From Planctomycetota bacterium (GTDB taxonomy: Bacteria > Planctomycetota > B15-G4): a stretch of DNA of 64,000 nt. The notes under the pieces were generated by a model. That model was not told where the DNA came from and made no database searches. It saw only the letters and a program-made list of their open reading frames with translations. Of the stretch, positions 35,900 to 45,495 are shown piece by piece. The position numbers and the translations under genes were made by a program. Position 1 is the stretch's first letter. Every line of letters begins with the position of its first letter. The stretch spans positions 124,001-188,000 of the forward strand of contig JAJDEP010000016.1 in NCBI GenBank assembly GCA_029259715.1, written 5' to 3'.

Positions 35900-37795
35900 C
35901 TAGCGTGAGTCCTTCGCTCCCGTCCGCTCTGGGTCCGCTCGCGAGTTGTCCCGCAGCCCAGCCAGGACCGAGACGGGCTTGTCGTCCCGATCGGCCCAGA
36001 GGTCGTAGACCACCAATCGTTCGTCCGCGAAGACGGGCTCGCCGTGTCGCCTCGCGAGGATCGGCTGCAGGTGTTCGTAGTAGGCCCGCTTCACGCCGGC
36101 GTTGCGCATGGCTTGCGGGTCGACGTACTTGGTGAAGGACGGGGCAGACGGCTCGCCCTCGGCGCGCGCGATGAAGTCGAGGTCGAGCACGAAGTAGCGC
36201 GTGTGTTCGTCTGCAGCGTCCTCGACGTCACCCAGGTCGATGATGTTCTCGAAGTGAATGTTCATGCCTCGGTCGGTCTTGAGCGTGCGCTCGTGCACCA
36301 TGACGACGCGCTTGCGGTGGACGAGCTGTTGCAGCGTGGCGGGGCGCCACAGGGCGGTCATCACTCGGTAGGGCCAGAGCAGAAGCAGGTCGCCGCTGTC
36401 GGGGTCGTCGGCCAGGGCATGGAAGACGGGGTGCATGTCGTCGCGCCAGGTCTTCATGGATGCACCCTCGATTCGCTTGACCGAGGCGCGCCGGGTGCGG
36501 AAGGAGTCGGGGCCGTTCAAGTAGAGGGGCATCGGCACCCACAGCACCTGCCCGAGGCAGACGAGCATCGCGAGGATCACGGGGAGCAGGGGCAGGTCAA
36601 TGCTCGCGGGTTGACGGACGGCGCGGCCGAGCAGGGCGCTGGCGCCTGATCCGAGGGCCGCCGCCCCGACCAGCCATGGGAACACGGCCTGGGTCGTGCC
36701 CTCGATGCCGCGTGAGGATCTCCACCACACCGAGAGCGCGTAGAGACCGAAGACGGCCACGAGCCCGGCCGTCACGGGGCGCGTGCGGAGGCGTTCGACC
36801 ATCCATCCGGCTAGGCCCACGAGGCCGAACGACGCAAGCAGCACGAGGGACCAATGGGCAAGGAAGAGGTAGCGAGTCCAGGCGGTGACGGAGGGATAGG
36901 CCTGGGTCACGAACATGCCCAGCAGCACAGCGGGCATGATGCCGGCAAGCGCGAGTCCGGCCATGAGGTCCTTGCGCACCAGGCGCACGGCTCCGACGAC
37001 GGCCAGCGCCAGGACCGCAAGGGTGAAGCTCGGTTGAATGCCCACCAAGGAGGCGACGGCCTCCCAGGCCATGGAGAGCGATCCCACGTCCGGTCGCGTG
37101 CTTTCCAAGAGCCGGTACTTGAGCAGACCCGAAATGCCCGGGAGGAATACGGCCATCCCGGCCACCAGCAACAGGGCCTTCCCGATCAGCACGTCACGCA
37201 GGGGGATGCGTCCTCGCCGAACCATGACGAAGGACAAGACGGTGAGCCAGCCGATGGGCAGGAGGCAGAGCAAGTGGAAGAACACCGCCGACGTGCCCGT
37301 GACGACATAGGTCGCCAGGGCGAGGCGCGACCGCCGTTCCATCCAGCGCAACCATGAGAGCACGGCCACGGCCAAGAGCAACGCGGCCGGCCCGTAGGGG
37401 CGACCGGTGAAGGAGTAGTAGATGGCGTGGGGCGTCGTCGCCATGAAACCCAGCGCCACCAACGTCGCGCCGCGTCCCAGACGTCGATACAGCAACAGCG
37501 GGAACAGGGCCAGGATGCTGCCGGCGACGAACACCGGTAGGCGGAATCGCCACTCGGTGAAGCCCACCGTGTCCATCAGGGCGCGGGCCCACAGGGTGAA
37601 GGGGATGGAGTTCTCGGCCTGTTCGTAGTACGTGAAGGCCGAGAGCAGGTCGACCTTTCGCGCGACGCGCACCGCGTGATACTCGTCGCCGCCCAGCACC
37701 TGTTCGGCCAGGTCCCGGAAGCGGTAGTGCCATCCGACGAGGAACAGCCCGGCTGCCGTGGCCCACCAAGCGAGGCGACTCAGCGCTCCGGCCAA
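35900..37795 (-). CDS. GT-C-type membrane glycosyltransferase (ArnT/PMT-like)
   Basis: 631-residue inner-membrane protein with about ten to twelve membrane helices and a C-terminal soluble domain from about residue 430. Early in the protein, GGDEYHAV carries the acidic pair found in the first extracytoplasmic loop of GT-C enzymes, which use polyprenyl-phosphate sugars. The soluble tail contains DDMHPVFHALAD and other residues with no domain I know. It overlaps the SGNH gene by 16 bases. Both together suggest sugar transfer and deacylation or modification of an envelope polymer. Confidence 0.75.
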   Translation of the reverse strand: MAGALSRLAWWATAAGLFLVGWHYRFRDLAEQVLGGDEYHAVRVARKVDLLSAFTYYEQAENSIPFTLWARALMDTVGFTEWRFRLPVFVAGSILALFPLLLYRRLGRGATLVALGFMATTPHAIYYSFTGRPYGPAALLLAVAVLSWLRWMERRSRLALATYVVTGTSAVFFHLLCLLPIGWLTVLSFVMVRRGRIPLRDVLIGKALLLVAGMAVFLPGISGLLKYRLLESTRPDVGSLSMAWEAVASLVGIQPSFTLAVLALAVVGAVRLVRKDLMAGLALAGIMPAVLLGMFVTQAYPSVTAWTRYLFLAHWSLVLLASFGLVGLAGWMVERLRTRPVTAGLVAVFGLYALSVWWRSSRGIEGTTQAVFPWLVGAAALGSGASALLGRAVRQPASIDLPLLPVILAMLVCLGQVLWVPMPLYLNGPDSFRTRRASVKRIEGASMKTWRDDMHPVFHALADDPDSGDLLLLWPYRVMTALWRPATLQQLVHRKRVVMVHERTLKTDRGMNIHFENIIDLGDVEDAADEHTRYFVLDLDFIARAEGEPSAPSFTKYVDPQAMRNAGVKRAYYEHLQPILARRHGEPVFADERLVVYDLWADRDDKPVSVLAGLRDNSRADPERTGAKDSR

Positions 37796-38892
37796 TGGCT
37801 CACCTCGAGGAAGTCGTAGAGGGCGTCGGCGTAGATCCCGTGGACCTCGGGGTTCGGGTGGGTGTCATTGCGAAAGATGATGTTGTCGTGCAGGGCGCGC
37901 CCCCGCAGGTACGCGTTGGTGTCGAAGTAGGGCACGCCGGCCTCGGCGGCTGCCTTGCGAAAGGCCTGGCTGTTGATCGTCCCGCGGGGACTGCCGACGT
38001 GGTTCTGGGTGAGGTGGACCGCCAACTGCGGGACCCCCTGGGTCTCGGCCAGCGCGGCGAGCTCGCGGAACGAGGCGCGTACGTACTCCATGGTCTCCGC
38101 GTCGAGCGTGTCGGGCCACTCCTGCGGCGGCTTGTCGAAGACGAGCAGGGGCGCCCTGTCATCCGGCCCCACGGGTGTACCGCTTGCACTCTGATTGCCG
38201 ACGATCGCCCGCGGGCGATCACCCGTGGGTTTCGCGAGCCAGTCGGGGAATGCCTCGTGAAGCGCCAGGTGCAAGGCGAACCAGGAGTGCATCTGCAGGA
38301 ACGGCTCGTTGGGCGGGTTCGAGATGGTGAAAGAAGGACTCGGCGGGAACTTGTCGTTGGCGGTGAGCGCGATGATCACGAGGTCGGGCTCGAACGCCGG
38401 GACTTTGTTGCGCACGACGCCGACGTACTCGGACAGCCCGTAAGCGGCGACACCAAAGTTGAGACACTCGTATCGCCAGGGCCCGTCCGCTTGATTGAGG
38501 CGTCGCTCCAGCACCTTCAGGAACATCTCGTCTCGTTCGACGCCGTGCCCCATGGTGAATGAGTCGCCGACGAACGCGATGCGTCGGACGCCTTCGGGCT
38601 TGGACGTTTCGAACTCACGATCCCGCATGCCGTGGGCATTCGTTTCGTGCATCACCATCTTGTAGAGCCGCCGGTGCGAAGGCTTCAGCTCGAAACGAAG
38701 CTCGGGATCGTCCGTCTCTTGGAGGATCTCCGAACGAGTGAGGGTCAGCACGCTGTTCATGAGGCTCGGGCTCAGTCCGCCCCAGCCGTAAACGTACACG
38801 CGATAGGAGGCCTCCGAAATCATCACCGCCAGCAGGAGCGCTGCGAGCGGGATCGCCAGTCTGAACAGGAGGCGCTTGTGGGAGGGCTTCAT
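37780..38892 (-). CDS. Membrane-anchored SGNH/GDSL hydrolase
   Basis: 370 residues. An N-terminal signal anchor (about 8-28) is followed by an SGNH hydrolase domain. The nucleophile is Ser111 in GDSFTMGHG. The Asn block is ALTANDKF (around 176-182), and the catalytic pair is Asp343/His345 in NDTHPN. Such anchored SGNH proteins often remove or transfer acyl groups on surface polysaccharides. The gene stop overlaps the GT-C gene, so they form a two-gene operon. It diverges from oxyR across 44 bases. Confidence 0.83.
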   Translation of the reverse strand: MKPSHKRLLFRLAIPLAALLLAVMISEASYRVYVYGWGGLSPSLMNSVLTLTRSEILQETDDPELRFELKPSHRRLYKMVMHETNAHGMRDREFETSKPEGVRRIAFVGDSFTMGHGVERDEMFLKVLERRLNQADGPWRYECLNFGVAAYGLSEYVGVVRNKVPAFEPDLVIIALTANDKFPPSPSFTISNPPNEPFLQMHSWFALHLALHEAFPDWLAKPTGDRPRAIVGNQSASGTPVGPDDRAPLLVFDKPPQEWPDTLDAETMEYVRASFRELAALAETQGVPQLAVHLTQNHVGSPRGTINSQAFRKAAAEAGVPYFDTNAYLRGRALHDNIIFRNDTHPNPEVHGIYADALYDFLEVSHWPER

Positions 38893-38924
38893 CGTTCGAT
38901 TCGTCGCGGAGAGGCGGGAGATTC

Positions 38925-38930
38925 TACAAT
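38925..38930 (+). promoter_or_regulatory. -10 element of oxyR, consistent with a leaderless transcript
   Basis: TACAAT lies six bases ahead of the oxyR ATG. At that spacing transcription would begin at or within a base or two of the A of ATG. No ribosome-binding site fits between them, and no convincing -35 is seen. Confidence 0.55.
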
Positions 38931-38936
38931 GCGGCC

Positions 38937-39839
38937 ATGACCCCGTCGTTGCGTCAGCTCGAGTACCTCATCGCCGTGGCGCGCACGCTCAACTTCCGCC
39001 AGGCGGCCGAGTCGTGTCACGTCTCGCAGCCGGCGCTCAGCGCCCAGATCCAGCAGCTCGAGGCCACGCTGGGGGTGACGCTGTTCGAACGGGACAAGCG
39101 CCGCGTGCGGCTCACCGCCGTGGGCGCCGATCTCGCGGAGCGGGCGCGCTCCATCCTCGGTGACGTGTCCGACCTCGTCGATGCGGCGCAGGCGTCGAAG
39201 CGCCCGCTCGCGGGCACGGTGCGCATGGGCGTGATCCCGACGGTGGCGCCCTACCTGTTGCCCTTCGCCGTGCCGATCATCGCCGCGGCCCACCCGGACC
39301 TGCGCCTGCTGCTGCGCGAGGACCAGACCGCCCGCCTGGTCGAGAAGCTGGAGGCCGGCGACCTCGACGTGTTGCTGCTCGCGGTGGAGGTCGACCTGCA
39401 CGGCGCCGAGGTGGAGGAGCTCTTCCGCGACCCCTTCGTCTTCGCCGCCCGCGACGACCACCCGCTGCTCGACGAGGAGACCATCCCCCTCGAGGCCCTC
39501 AAGGACGAGCCGGTGCTGCTGCTCGAGGACGGCCATTGCCTGCGGGACCAGGCGCTCTCGTTCTGCGAGGGGGCCGGGGTGGAGGAACTCGACGACTTCC
39601 GGGCCTCGAGCCTCACGACCCTGGTGCAGATGGTGGCCAACGGGGTGGGGGTGACGCTGCTCCCGGCGCTGGCCATCGAGGTGGAGGTGCGGGCCGGCCG
39701 GCTGGGGGTCTGCCCGTTCACGGCGCCGGCCCCCTACCGGACCATCGGCCTCGCCTGGCGCTCCAGTTCGCCGCGCCGGGACGAATTCCTGCTGCTGGCC
39801 GAGCATCTGCGCAAGCTCGAGGCCGGCGTCCGGGTCTGA
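38937..39839 (+). CDS. oxyR: OxyR-type peroxide-sensing LysR regulator
   Basis: 300-residue LysR regulator. The N-terminal winged HTH starts PSLRQLEYLIAVARTLNFRQAAESC. The sensor part reads LEDGHCLRDQALSFC, with Cys201 and Cys210 spaced as in E. coli OxyR (Cys199/Cys208), the disulfide that switches the protein on with hydrogen peroxide. It is divergent from the SGNH gene with a 44-base gap. A structured RNA-like segment and strong terminator follow the stop. Confidence 0.92.
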   Translation: MTPSLRQLEYLIAVARTLNFRQAAESCHVSQPALSAQIQQLEATLGVTLFERDKRRVRLTAVGADLAERARSILGDVSDLVDAAQASKRPLAGTVRMGVIPTVAPYLLPFAVPIIAAAHPDLRLLLREDQTARLVEKLEAGDLDVLLLAVEVDLHGAEVEELFRDPFVFAARDDHPLLDEETIPLEALKDEPVLLLEDGHCLRDQALSFCEGAGVEELDDFRASSLTTLVQMVANGVGVTLLPALAIEVEVRAGRLGVCPFTAPAPYRTIGLAWRSSSPRRDEFLLLAEHLRKLEAGVRV

Positions 39840-39894
39840 TCACCGGGCGATCCATGCAGTTGCATCAGAGCCCCGGGGTTCATCAGCGGGGGCT

Positions 39895-39905
39895 ATCAGT
39901 CTGAT
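39895..39905. repeat. Short palindrome after oxyR
   Basis: ATCAG-T-CTGAT, a perfect 11-base inverted repeat 55 bases past the oxyR stop. It could be an operator for something downstream; no consensus is recognised. Confidence 0.3.
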
Positions 39906-39959
39906 CATCCGAAATGAGTGGTCTGGAACGTTCGGGAAGCGGAAGATCAGCTCAGTGTT

Positions 39960-40090
39960 GGACGGGGCTTTCGAGCCCGGGCGATCCCCATCGCCTCCGC
40001 GCAGGGACACCCCCCTTTCCTCAAAGTCCCTGACGCCGCGTCTGATTGGAGGCCGACCGGCCGCCCCGCCGGTCGGCCTCCCCTTATTTC
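39960..40090 (+). ncRNA. Candidate structured small RNA downstream of oxyR
   Basis: Four stable hairpins in a row. H1 at 39965-39978 is GGGCT-TTCG-AGCCC with a UUCG loop. H2 at 39980-39995 is GGCGAT-CCCC-ATCGCC. H3 at 40002-40032 is CAGGGAC/GTCCCTG with a C/U-rich 17-base loop (CCCCCCTTTCCTC region). H4 is the terminator at 40048-40081. The 5' end is not defined and no clear promoter is seen, so it could instead be the 3' untranslated region of oxyR. Confidence 0.42.
40048..40081 (+). terminator. Rho-independent terminator after oxyR
   Basis: Perfect 13-base stem (40048-40060 with 40069-40081), 8-base loop, then CCTTATTT on the plus strand. The T run is on plus only, so it ends rightward transcription. 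Confidence 0.8.
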
Positions 40091-40171
40091 ACGGCGCGTC
40101 GCACGGGGCGACCAGGGCGCGGCGATCAACGCGGCGCGAGTCGGGAGGGGCGCCGCGGCGCCGGCAGCTTC

Positions 40172-42163
40172 CTACTGGCTGCCCTTCGCGCGCAGGGTGA
40201 CGTCGATGTGGATGTCCTCGCCGTCGCGAATCACACCCACGTCCACCACGTCGCCCGGGTCGTGGCCGATGAGCATGCTCATCCACTGCATCACGCCGGC
40301 GATGCGCTTGCCGTTCCAGGTCATGAGCCGATCACCGGCCTTGATGCCGGCCGCCGAGGCCGAGGTGTCGTCGGAGACGGACCCCACGAGCACGCCGGGT
40401 TCGCTCTCGTCGTAGCTGCCCGGGGCGATGCCGAAGCGCACCGTGGCGTTGGCCATGTTCGGTGTGTCGCTCGTCGGCGCGCTCGATGCGCTCGTCGCGC
40501 TGTCGGACGGCACGACGGCCGCGGCCGATGCGGTGGCACGATTGCCGCGCGGTGCGGGCGGCACGTACTCGAAGCTGTTCGGCAAGGTCGCCGCGGTGAG
40601 GGCGATCTCACGGAACATGTGCAGCGTGTGCACGGCGTCCTCGCGGTTGATCTTCCAGCTCACGTCGGCCGGGGTGTGATAGTCGGCGTGCAGGTCGGTG
40701 AGGATGCTGAACAGCACGGGCACCTCGGCGCGCATGAAGGCGGCGTGATCACTGGCGCCGCCCACGGTGCCGGGCTGATGGATCACCAGCGGCGACGCGT
40801 TGAAAATCGGGTCGAGCCACTCGCGCATGCCCGCGGCCGTGTGTCCGCCGGAGACGCTCAGCTTCTTGTCCTTGATGCGCCCGATCATGTCGAAGTTGAT
40901 CATGAGCGCGTGGTCTTCGATGGGGACGATGGGGCTCTCGACGTAGTGCCGGGCGCCGTTGAGTCCGGACTCCTCGGCGCTGAAGAGCACGAAGGCGATG
41001 GAGCGGGCCGACGCGCCCTCGGGCAGGGCGGCGTAGGCCTGCACCAGCTTCTCGCCGATCATCATCACCGCCGCGGACCCGGACGCGTTGTCGTCGGCGC
41101 CGGGGTGCAGCTCGCCCGCCCCGCCGCGCGAGCCGAACAGGCCCGTGCCGAGGTGATCGAGGTGCGCGCCCACGACGACGAGCTCGTGGGCCAGGTCGCC
41201 CTTGCCGGGCAGCAGGCCGCCGACGTTCTCGGCGACGAAGCGCTGGCGCTTGATGCCGACGTCGAGGATGGCCTCGCGGTGCAGCTCGGTGACGCCGCCG
41301 CCGACGTTGGCCAGCTGCATCAGGTCGTCCAGGCTGTGGCCGGAGCCGAGGGCGTCGATGAAGGGCGCCGCGGCCGTGGCGGAGAGCATGGCCACGGGGC
41401 CGTCGATGACGGCCCGGCTGCCGGCGACGCGCACACCCACCAACTCCTTCACGCGGGGATCGTCGGCGCCGGGGGTGTTGATGATCACGACGGCGGTGGC
41501 GCCGTGCTCGCGGGCCGCGGTGAGCTTGGCCAGGAACGACGCGTGACGACTCCAGAGGGACTCGCTCCACAGGCTCTTGCCGTCGGCGTCCATGGGCTCG
41601 AAGCGCAGCATCACGGCGATCTTGCCGCTGAGGTCGTCGTGCGGGCCGAAGCTGTCGAAGCCGTCGGGGCCCTCGCTGATGGAGTAGCCGACGAACACGA
41701 CCGGCGCGGTGACCGCGCCGCCGCTGCCGACGGCGAGGCCGCGGAAGTCGACGTCGGGCTCGAGGACCAGATCGCTTTCCGTGGCGGACAGCGCGTGGTG
41801 GTCGAGCTCGGGCAGTGACGACAGCTTGAACGGCTGGCGCCAGGGGTTGCCCTCGCTGTGCTCGACGCCTGCGAAGGCGGGCTGCAGGCCGTACTGCTCC
41901 AACCAGTACTGCACGTAGTCCTTGGCGACCTCCATGCCGCGGGTGCCCGGCAGGCGCCCGCCCATGTAGGGGTTGGCCAGGGTGACCACGTGGTCGTTGT
42001 AGACCCGCACGTCCTCGGCGAGCTGCTCGAGCGCGCCGGCGACGGCGCCGTCGAACTGACCGGCCGGGAGCGCGTCGTCTTCCGCCATCTGCGCGGGCGC
42101 GGCGAGCGCCGTCAGCGCGACCAGCAGAGCGGTGGCGAGGGTGCGGAGGGTCAGAGAGGTCAT
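40172..42163 (-). CDS. Secreted M28 aminopeptidase with PA and PDZ domains
   Basis: 663-residue exported zinc peptidase. A signal peptide is followed by a PA insert (about 125-290), then the M28 catalytic core. Zinc ligands are visible in GAHLDHLGTG, GADDNASG, SAEESGLNG, INFDMIG and ADYHTPAD. A PDZ domain (about 570-655) carries SASAAGIKAGDRLMTWNG. Such proteins trim exported peptides. It diverges from the next operon with a 75-base gap. Its 3' flank is the oxyR terminator region. Confidence 0.9.
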   Translation of the reverse strand: MTSLTLRTLATALLVALTALAAPAQMAEDDALPAGQFDGAVAGALEQLAEDVRVYNDHVVTLANPYMGGRLPGTRGMEVAKDYVQYWLEQYGLQPAFAGVEHSEGNPWRQPFKLSSLPELDHHALSATESDLVLEPDVDFRGLAVGSGGAVTAPVVFVGYSISEGPDGFDSFGPHDDLSGKIAVMLRFEPMDADGKSLWSESLWSRHASFLAKLTAAREHGATAVVIINTPGADDPRVKELVGVRVAGSRAVIDGPVAMLSATAAAPFIDALGSGHSLDDLMQLANVGGGVTELHREAILDVGIKRQRFVAENVGGLLPGKGDLAHELVVVGAHLDHLGTGLFGSRGGAGELHPGADDNASGSAAVMMIGEKLVQAYAALPEGASARSIAFVLFSAEESGLNGARHYVESPIVPIEDHALMINFDMIGRIKDKKLSVSGGHTAAGMREWLDPIFNASPLVIHQPGTVGGASDHAAFMRAEVPVLFSILTDLHADYHTPADVSWKINREDAVHTLHMFREIALTAATLPNSFEYVPPAPRGNRATASAAAVVPSDSATSASSAPTSDTPNMANATVRFGIAPGSYDESEPGVLVGSVSDDTSASAAGIKAGDRLMTWNGKRIAGVMQWMSMLIGHDPGDVVDVGVIRDGEDIHIDVTLRAKGSQ

Positions 42164-42238
42164 GGGTTTTCTCGCGGGAGCGCAGGCCTTCGAAGTAGCA
42201 TCGTAGGGATGCTCCGTAGTCCGGCAAGGACCTCACCC

Positions 42239-43600
42239 ATGCGCCACGCTTCGGAGCGTCGCGATCCGTATCGGCGTCCACGGGTGCCCACGCGGCGGGC
42301 GGGCGTCCTGCCGTTGATCGCCCTGCTGGTGGCGGCGGTGGTCGTCTCGGAGGCGGGCGCGCTCGAAACCGGAACCGGCGCCGCGCTCGACCCCCAGGAC
42401 GGTCCCCACGTCGACCTCTCGGTGGCCATCGAGGACGGTGTGGTCTCCGTCCAGATGCACATGAATCTTGCCTTCGCCGACCACCTCGTCGACGTCGCGC
42501 GGGAGAGTCCTGACGAGGTGCACGCGGTCGAGCAGCAGTCCCTGCAGGCCGCGCTGGCCGCGTGGGCGCGTCGCGAGAACGTGGTGGCCATCGACGGCAT
42601 CGTCGTCGACCCGGTGGTGACGGGCTTCCGTTTCGCACCCGCCGACCCCATGTTGATCCCGCTCTTCCCGCGTTACGGACCCCGGGCGGTGGCGCGGGTG
42701 TCGTTGCTGCTCGACTACCCGGCCAAGTCGCCACCCCAGCGGGTGCGCCTGGTGTGGGGCGCCTTCCCGCCGGACGCCAGTTGGATGGGGGAGGGAGAGG
42801 CGCCGCCCCAGTTGATCCGCGCGCGGCTCGCGGCGGGCGGGGCGACGGAGCTGATCACGTTCAGCGCCGACGAGCCCGAGCATGTCTGGCACGGGGCCAC
42901 CGATCTCCCCGGTCAGCGCTTCCAGGAGGTCCCCGACGTGGCCCGCCCGGGGGTGCTGCCGCTGCCGGCGGTGTCGGCGGGGCTCGTGGCGACGTGGTTG
43001 CTCGCGGCGTTCGCGCTGCGGCGTCGGGTCGCGGCGCGGCGACTGCTGCTGTGGCTCGGCCCGGTGGTGTTGCTGGGCGCCTGGATGGGGCGCGGCACGG
43101 CGGTCGTCGCGGTGCCCGATCCGTTCGGCTGGGCGGCCCCGCTGCCCGACGCCACCGAGGCCCTCGCCATCTTCCGCCCGCTGCACGCCAACATCTATCG
43201 CGCCTTCGACTACACCGACCCGGGCGACGTCTACGACGCCCTGCAGCGCAGCGTCGACGGCGAGCTGCTCGACAGCCTCTACGACCAGGTCTACCGCGGG
43301 CTGATCATGCAGGAGCACGGCGGCGCGGTGGCGTCGGTGCAGGCCGTGCGCCTCGCCGAGACCAGCGTCGACGCCACGGGTCGCTTCGGCGACGAAGGCC
43401 GGGTGGTCTTCTCGGTGACGGCCCGCTGGCAGGTGGACGGCGTGGTGCTGCACTGGGGTCACACCCACGAACGCACCAACGAGTACCGCGCCCGCTACGC
43501 CGTCGTGCAGCGGGACGAGGGCTGGCGCATCGCCGGGAGCGAGGTCATCGAGAGCCGCCGCATCGAGACGAGCATCCCGCCGGAGTGGAAGGACCTGTGA
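42239..43600 (+). CDS. Membrane protein of unknown function, first gene of an ABC operon
   Basis: 453 residues, no family recognised. The N-terminus has a signal-like helix (about 23-41). A soluble part follows to about residue 230, two membrane helices lie at about 240-290, and a C-terminal soluble domain has ENE- and Arg-rich stretches. The start is uncertain: ATG at 42239 has AAGGA upstream, while ATG at 42209 would sit seven bases from a TAGCAT box and could be leaderless. The last codons overlap the ABC ATPase by GTGA. It probably works with that transporter. Confidence 0.6.
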   Translation: MRHASERRDPYRRPRVPTRRAGVLPLIALLVAAVVVSEAGALETGTGAALDPQDGPHVDLSVAIEDGVVSVQMHMNLAFADHLVDVARESPDEVHAVEQQSLQAALAAWARRENVVAIDGIVVDPVVTGFRFAPADPMLIPLFPRYGPRAVARVSLLLDYPAKSPPQRVRLVWGAFPPDASWMGEGEAPPQLIRARLAAGGATELITFSADEPEHVWHGATDLPGQRFQEVPDVARPGVLPLPAVSAGLVATWLLAAFALRRRVAARRLLLWLGPVVLLGAWMGRGTAVVAVPDPFGWAAPLPDATEALAIFRPLHANIYRAFDYTDPGDVYDALQRSVDGELLDSLYDQVYRGLIMQEHGGAVASVQAVRLAETSVDATGRFGDEGRVVFSVTARWQVDGVVLHWGHTHERTNEYRARYAVVQRDEGWRIAGSEVIESRRIETSIPPEWKDL

Positions 43601-44322
43601 GCGCCGAGCCCCGGGTGCACCTGAGCGCTGTGCGCTTCGCCTACCCCGGCTCGGCCTGGCGGCTGGTCGTCGACGACCTGGCGCTGCTTCCCGGCGAGTG
43701 CGTCGCATGCATCGGGCCGAGCGGCTCGGGCAAGACCACGCTGGTGAACCTGGTGGCGGGCATCCTGGTCCCCGATCAGGGCGCGGTGCGACTCGACGGC
43801 CTCGACCTGAAGACCATGCCGGACGATGTGCGGCGGGCCCGGCGCATCGCCACCATCGGCATGATGTTCCAGCAGCTCGAGCTGCTCGACTACCTGACCA
43901 CCCTCGACAACGTGCTGCTGCCGTATCACGTGGGGCCCGCTCTGGATCTCGACGACGTCGCCCGCGAACGGGCCCGGGCGCTGTGCGAGGCCGTGGGACT
44001 CGGCGACCTCATGAGCCGCCGGCCCGGACACCTCAGCCAGGGCGAGCGGCAGCGCGTGGCGTTGTGCCGCGCCCTCGTGACCGAGCCGGGCCTGGTGCTG
44101 TGCGACGAGCCCACCAGCAGCCTCGATGCGGATACGGCCACGAGCGTGCTCGACCTGTTGTTCGAGCAGGTCCGGGTGCGCGGTGCGTCGCTGTTCATGG
44201 TGACCCACGACCGCGGGTTGCTCGACCGCTTCGATCGCGTCATCGACATCACGCGGTCTCCGGGTGAGTGCCGTGTCGGCGAGCGCATTGTTGATGGGGC
44301 CACCGCGAGGTCGGGGTCATGA
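43597..44322 (+). CDS. LolD/MacB-type ABC ATPase
   Basis: 241-residue ATPase. Walker A is GPSGSGKTT, the signature LSQGERQR, Walker B LVLCDEPTSSLD and the H-loop VTHD. The extended sequence MFQQLELLDYLTTLDNVLLP is typical of the LolD/MacB/FtsE class that drives FtsX-type permeases. The start is GTG at 43597 (GTGA overlap). Confidence 0.9.
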   Translation: MSAEPRVHLSAVRFAYPGSAWRLVVDDLALLPGECVACIGPSGSGKTTLVNLVAGILVPDQGAVRLDGLDLKTMPDDVRRARRIATIGMMFQQLELLDYLTTLDNVLLPYHVGPALDLDDVARERARALCEAVGLGDLMSRRPGHLSQGERQRVALCRALVTEPGLVLCDEPTSSLDADTATSVLDLLFEQVRVRGASLFMVTHDRGLLDRFDRVIDITRSPGECRVGERIVDGATARSGS

Positions 44323-45482
44323 GCGGCGTGTGGTGGCTCTCGTGGCAGCACCTGCGTCACCACCGGGGGCCCACGCTGATCCTGGTGCTGTGCTTCGCGG
44401 TGTCGCTGTTCCTGCCGGTATCGACGGCGGTGCTCATCGACCGTTACGAGGCCGAGCTCGTGGCCCGCAGTGGCGCGACGCCCATGGTGGCGGGGGCCCG
44501 GGGCAGCCGGGTGGACCTGACCCTGTCGACGCTCTACTTCCGCCCGCAGCAGGCCGACCCCGTGCCGGCGCGGCTGGTCGACGAGCTGTCGGCGCCGGAC
44601 GTGCTGGCCATCCCGCTGCACGTGGGCTTCACCGCGCGGGGTCGTGCGTTGGTGGGCACGGCGCCCGAGTACTTCGAGCTGCGCGGCCTGACACCGTCGG
44701 CGGGCACGCGGCCCCTGCGCCTGGGCGACGTGGCCCTGGGCGCGCGCGCTGCCCGGGACCTCGACCTGGGCCCGGGCGACACGCTCTTCTCCGACCAGAA
44801 GGAGCTGTACGACATCACCGTGCCGCCGGCCATCGGACTGGCCGTGGTGGGGGTGCTGGCGCCCACCGGCACCGCCGACGACGACGCGGTGTTCACCGAC
44901 GTACGCACGGCCTGGGTGGTGGCGGGCCTGTTGCACGGCCACGTCGATGCCGACGCGGCGGACGCCGACAAGCTGCTCGGCCGCACCGAAGCGGCGGTCT
45001 TCTTCAGCGGCGCCCTCGTCACGCACCAGTCGGTCTCGCTCGAGAACATCGCCTCGTTCCACGGGCACGGCGCGCCGGAGGACCTGCCGCTCACCGCCAT
45101 CATCGTCGTGCCGCGCAGCGACAAGGCCGGCACCATGGTCAAGTCGCGCCTCAACACCTCGCCGGTGCACCAGATGATCGTGCCCCGCGCGGTCATCGGC
45201 GAGCTGCTGGCGGAGGTGTTCCGCCTGCGCGCCGTGCTCGACGGTTACGCCACCGCCCTGGGGGTCTCCACGCTCTTGCTCACCGCGCTGATCCTGGTCC
45301 TGTCGACCCGGCTGCGCGCCGGCGAGATGGCGACGCTGAACCACATCGGCGCGAGTCGCCGCACGGCGGGCCGGCTGCTGGGCACCGAGATGGTCATCGT
45401 GCTGGCGCTGGCGCTCGTGCTCGCCGGTCTCGGCGTGGTCGCGACGGTGGCGGCGCTCGGCGAAGTGGGGGCGGTGCTTTGA
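44319..45482 (+). CDS. FtsX/MacB-type ABC permease
   Basis: 387-residue permease. A first membrane helix (about 17-38) is followed by a large extracytoplasmic domain (about 45-300) and three further helices at the C-terminus, the layout of the FtsX/MacB class. ATG at 44319 overlaps the ATPase stop by four bases. These transporters usually move lipoproteins, peptides or drugs, or transmit force, rather than import ions. The pairing with a metal-binding protein is therefore unusual. Confidence 0.82.
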   Translation: MSGVWWLSWQHLRHHRGPTLILVLCFAVSLFLPVSTAVLIDRYEAELVARSGATPMVAGARGSRVDLTLSTLYFRPQQADPVPARLVDELSAPDVLAIPLHVGFTARGRALVGTAPEYFELRGLTPSAGTRPLRLGDVALGARAARDLDLGPGDTLFSDQKELYDITVPPAIGLAVVGVLAPTGTADDDAVFTDVRTAWVVAGLLHGHVDADAADADKLLGRTEAAVFFSGALVTHQSVSLENIASFHGHGAPEDLPLTAIIVVPRSDKAGTMVKSRLNTSPVHQMIVPRAVIGELLAEVFRLRAVLDGYATALGVSTLLLTALILVLSTRLRAGEMATLNHIGASRRTAGRLLGTEMVIVLALALVLAGLGVVATVAALGEVGAVL

Positions 45483-45495
45483 AGGGGGCCGTGCT

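Noticed and set aside
35622..35900. Small gene in the spacer before the GT-C gene
   Set aside because: Chance frame in GC-rich DNA, no ribosome-binding site and no homology signal.
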